A model generated the notes under the pieces. It made no database searches. It was not told the DNA's origin and worked only from the letters and a program-made list of their open reading frames with translations. DNA of 64,000 nucleotides from Diadophis punctatus similis (lineage: Eukaryota > Chordata > Lepidosauria > Squamata > Dipsadidae), in assembly GCA_023053685.1 (NCBI GenBank), contig JALIGW010000140.1, forward strand, positions 372,001 to 436,000, in the 5' to 3' direction. Position 1 is the first letter of the stretch. Each line of letters opens with the position of its first letter. A program made the translations under genes and the position numbers. Shown here piece after piece: positions 61,600 through 64,000 of the stretch.

Positions 61600-63912
61600 G
61601 ACAAACACCTCAGAAATGAAAAAGAAACACATATTCCTGTTCCCCACGGGCTGGAAAGCCGAATTCTCGCTTGATTTTCGATTCCAAGCCTTCCCTGAAG
61701 AGCTAGCCCAAGGTCTAACACAGCATTCGCCTTATTTCTTAATTCAGCCCAAAAACATCACTTTTGACAAACACCTCAGAAATGAAAAAGAAACACATAT
61801 TCCTGTTCCCCACGGGCTGGAAAGCTGAATTCTCGCTCAATTTTTGATTCCGACCTTTCCCTGAAGAGCTAGCCCAAGGTCTAACACAGCATTCGCCTTA
61901 TTTCTCAATTCAGCCCAAAAACATCACTTTTGACAAACACCTCAGAAATGAAAATGAAACACATATTCCTGTTCCCCACAGGCTGGAAAGCTGAATTCTC
62001 GCTTGATTTTTGATTCCGAGCCTACCCTGAAAAGCTAGCCCAAAGTCTAACACAGCATTCGCCTTAGGATTCAATTCAGCCCAAAAACATCACTTTTGAC
62101 AAACACCTCAGAAATGAAAAAGAAACACATATTCCTGTTCCCCATGGGCTGGAAAGCCGAATTCTCACTCAATTTTTGATTCTGACCTTTCCCTGAAGAG
62201 CTAGCCCAAGGTCTAACACAGCATTCGCCTTATTTCTCAATTCGGCCCAAAAACATCACTTTTGACAAACACCTCAGAAATGAAAATGAAACACATATTC
62301 CTGTTCCCCACGGGCTGGAAAGCTGAATTCTCGCTTGATTTTTGATTCCGAGCCTACCCTGAAAAGCTAGCCCAAAGTCTATCACAGCATTCGCCTTAGG
62401 ATTCAATTCAGCCAAAAAACATCACTTTTGACAAACACCTCAGAAATGAAAATGAAACACATATTCCTGTTCCCCACAGGATGGAAAGCTGAATTCTCGC
62501 TTGATTTTTGATTCCGAGCCTACCCTGAAAAGCTAGCCCAAAGTCTAACACAGCATGCGCCTTAGGATTCAATTCAGCCCAAAAACATCACTATTGACAA
62601 ACACCTCAGAAATGAAAAAGAAACACATATTCCTGTTCCCCATGGGCTGGAAAGCCGAATTCTCGCTTGATTATTGATTCTGACCTTTCCCTGAAGAGCT
62701 AGCGCAAGGTCTAACACAGCATTCGCCTTATTTCTCAATTCAGCCCAAAAACATCACTTTTGACAAACACCTCAGAAATGAAAAAGAAACACATATTCCT
62801 GTTCCCCACGGGCTGGAAAGCCGAATTCTCGCTCAATTTTTGATTCCGACCTTTCCCTGAAGAGCTAGCCCAAGGTCTAACACAGCATTCGCCTTATTTC
62901 TCAATTCAGCCCAAAAACATCACTTTTGACAAACACCTCAGAAATGAAAAAGAAACACATATTCCTGTTCCCCACGGGCTGGAAAGCCGAATTCTCGCTC
63001 AATTTTTGATTCCGACCTTTCCCTGAAGAGCTAGCCCAAGGTCTAACACAGCATTCGCCTTATTTCTCAATTCAGCCCAAAAACATCACTTTTGACAAAC
63101 ACCTCAGAAATGAAAAAGAAACACATATTCCTGTTCCCCACGGGCTGGAAAGCCGAATTCTCGCTCAATTTTTGATTCCGACCTTTCCCTGAAGAGCTAG
63201 CCCAAGGTCTAACACAGCATTCTCAATTCAGCCAAAAAACATGACTTTTGACAAACACCTCCGAAATGAAAATGAAACACATATTCGTGTTCCGCACAGG
63301 CTGGAAAGCCGAATTCTCGCTTGATTTTTGATTCCGACCTTTCCCTGAAGAGCTAGCCCAAGGTCTAACACAGCATTCGCCTTATTTCTCAATTCAGCCC
63401 AAAAACATCACTTTTGACAAACACCTCAGAAATGAAAAAGAAACACATATTCCTGTTCCCCACAGGCTGGAAAGCCGAATTCTCGCTTGATTTTTGATTC
63501 CGACCTTTCCCTGAAGACCTAGCCCAAGGTCTAACACAGCATTCGCCTTATTTCTCAATTCAGCCCAAAAACATCACTTTTGGCAAACACCTCAGAAATG
63601 AAAAAGAAACACATATTCCTGTTCCCCATGGGCTGGAAAGCCGAATTCTCGCTCAATTTTTGATTCCGACCTTTCCCTGAAGAGCTAGCCCAAGGTCTAA
63701 CACAGCATTCGCCTTATTTCTCAATTCAGCCCAAAACATCACTTTTGACAAACACCTCAGAAATGAAAATGAAACACATATTCCTGTTCCCCACAGGCTG
63801 GAAAGCTGAATTCTCGCTTGATTTTTGATTCCGAGCCTACCCTGAAAAGCTAGCCCAAACTCTAACACAGCATTCGCCTTAGGATTCAATTCAGCCCAAA
63901 AACATCACTTTT
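61600..63912. repeat. HOR module derived from the 13-mer (14 units, 2313 bp)
   Basis: Carries the 13-mer markers TTAATTC, TTCTCACTC, ATTCGGCCC, CATGCGCC and CCTCCGAAATG, but has two C units in a row (62762 and 62928) where the others have one. One base is missing in the unit at 63582. The sister copy at 55810-57791 instead lost a B unit, so the same module exists here with 12, 13 and 14 monomers. Confidence 0.88.
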
Positions 63913-64000
63913 GACAAACACCTCAGAAATGAAAAAGAAACACATATTCCTGTTCCCCACGGGCTGGAAAGCCGAATTCTCGCTTGATTTTCGATTCCAA
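63913..64000. repeat. Partial monomer at right edge (type A)
   Basis: The last 88 bp are the left half of an A unit, cut off in TTTCGATTCCAA. The array continues beyond the window. Confidence 0.95.

Larger units (their letters stand above)
1..64000. repeat. Tandem satellite array, 166-bp monomer, higher-order organised
   Basis: Every base belongs to one head-to-tail tandem repeat. The anchor GACAAACACC (or GGCAAACACC) recurs at 166-bp steps from 121 to 63913. The distance fits 386 units if 28 units are 10 bp short and single-base indels total -4; I checked this sum. No monomer is inverted and no unrelated sequence interrupts the array. Almost every unit carries GAATTC, and most carry GCTAGC, so EcoRI should cut the array into a ladder based on 166 bp. 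Monomers of different types differ by several percent, whereas multi-monomer blocks repeat almost unchanged, which defines a higher-order repeat array. A centromeric or pericentromeric role is inferred only from unit size and architecture; the sequence does not prove it. The family and species are not recognised. Confidence 0.98.
55810..64000. repeat. Right-hand copy of the 32-40.5 kb region
   Basis: Matches from 32143 at offset 23667 until a single monomer (the B at 32807) is missing. It then matches at 23501 through G (58124) and the AAGGCTTCC unit (59774), at 22837 after the 4-monomer duplication of the older copy is passed, and at 23003 after one extra C monomer (within 62762-63093). Every step is a whole number of 166-bp units once the one-base changes near 40.6-40.9 kb are allowed for. 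Private changes include AAACGCAT (near 56336), GGAAATCCG (near 57515) and a lost A near 63735. The copy runs off the right edge. Confidence 0.88.

Noticed and set aside
1..64000. CRISPR array or bacterial repeat locus
   Set aside because: The repeats abut directly, with no unique spacers. The unit is far longer than CRISPR repeats, and no cas-like gene is present.
1..64000. Alpha satellite or another satellite family I know by sequence
   Set aside because: The unit is 166 bp, not 171, and the landmark motifs of alpha satellite are absent. Several plants and animals have satellites of about 166 bp, but I cannot match the sequence to one from memory, so no family name is given.
1..64000. tRNA, rRNA or other RNA genes
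   Set aside because: Nothing in the monomer resembles tRNA A/B boxes or rRNA segments, and every stretch is accounted for by the 166-bp unit.

Overview
The whole 64 kb window is one uninterrupted tandem satellite DNA array. There is no gene, RNA gene, transposon, CRISPR array or unique spacer in it. All repeat units lie head to tail in the same orientation. Counting from the anchor GACAAACACC at 121 to the last anchor at 63913 gives exactly 386 complete monomers: a 166-bp canonical unit, 28 units that lack 10 bp, and six single-base indels (net -4). A 120-bp partial monomer lies at the left edge and an 88-bp partial at the right, so the array continues on both sides.

The organism is almost certainly a eukaryote. 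The unit is nucleosome-sized, the array has higher-order (multi-monomer) organisation, and no coding sequence occurs in 64 kb. This is what centromeric or pericentromeric satellite looks like in plants and animals. I do not recognise the monomer and cannot name the species. One monomer read in full (287-452) has 72 G+C of 166.

Monomers fall into recurrent types, labelled here by diagnostic bases: A (TTTCGATTCCAAGCC), B (GAGCCTACCC plus CCTTAGGATT), C (CTCAATTTTTGATTCCGACC), C2 (the same with GATTCTGACC), D (CTTGATTATTGATTCTGACC), E (C-like left part, 10 bp missing; E* is its full-length form), F (ATTCGTGTTCCGCACAGG), G (TTTCGATTACAAGCC), H (CACAGG, usually GACCTAGCCC) and J (CAGAAAGGAAAAAG plus TTTCACTG). 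B and C differ at about 14 of 166 positions, while copies of one type are nearly identical. That is the mark of a higher-order repeat (HOR) array.

Layout. 1-618: edge monomers. 619-2922: two copies of a 7-mer HOR (1152 bp). 2923-3908: a broken third copy. 3909-14390: long modules of 23 and 30 monomers and a partial third, each starting A-C-H-J. 14391-23148: an 8758-bp block, re-copied in part at 23149 to about 28360 (offset 8758) and again from about 28360 to 34700 (offset 11892). 34700-40910: a block assembled from earlier modules. 40911-47200: a 13-mer pair and a 5-mer duplication. 47200-51724: a 14-mer tandem pair (offset 2314). 51725-55809: mosaic. 55810-64000: a copy of about 32143-40500 (offsets 23667, 23501, 22837, 23003, changing at whole-monomer steps).

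The most repeated module is a 13-mer of 2148 bp running from one A monomer to the next. The short open reading frames in the array are by-products of single-base differences between monomers. They start at TTG, and the 166-bp period shifts frame at every unit.
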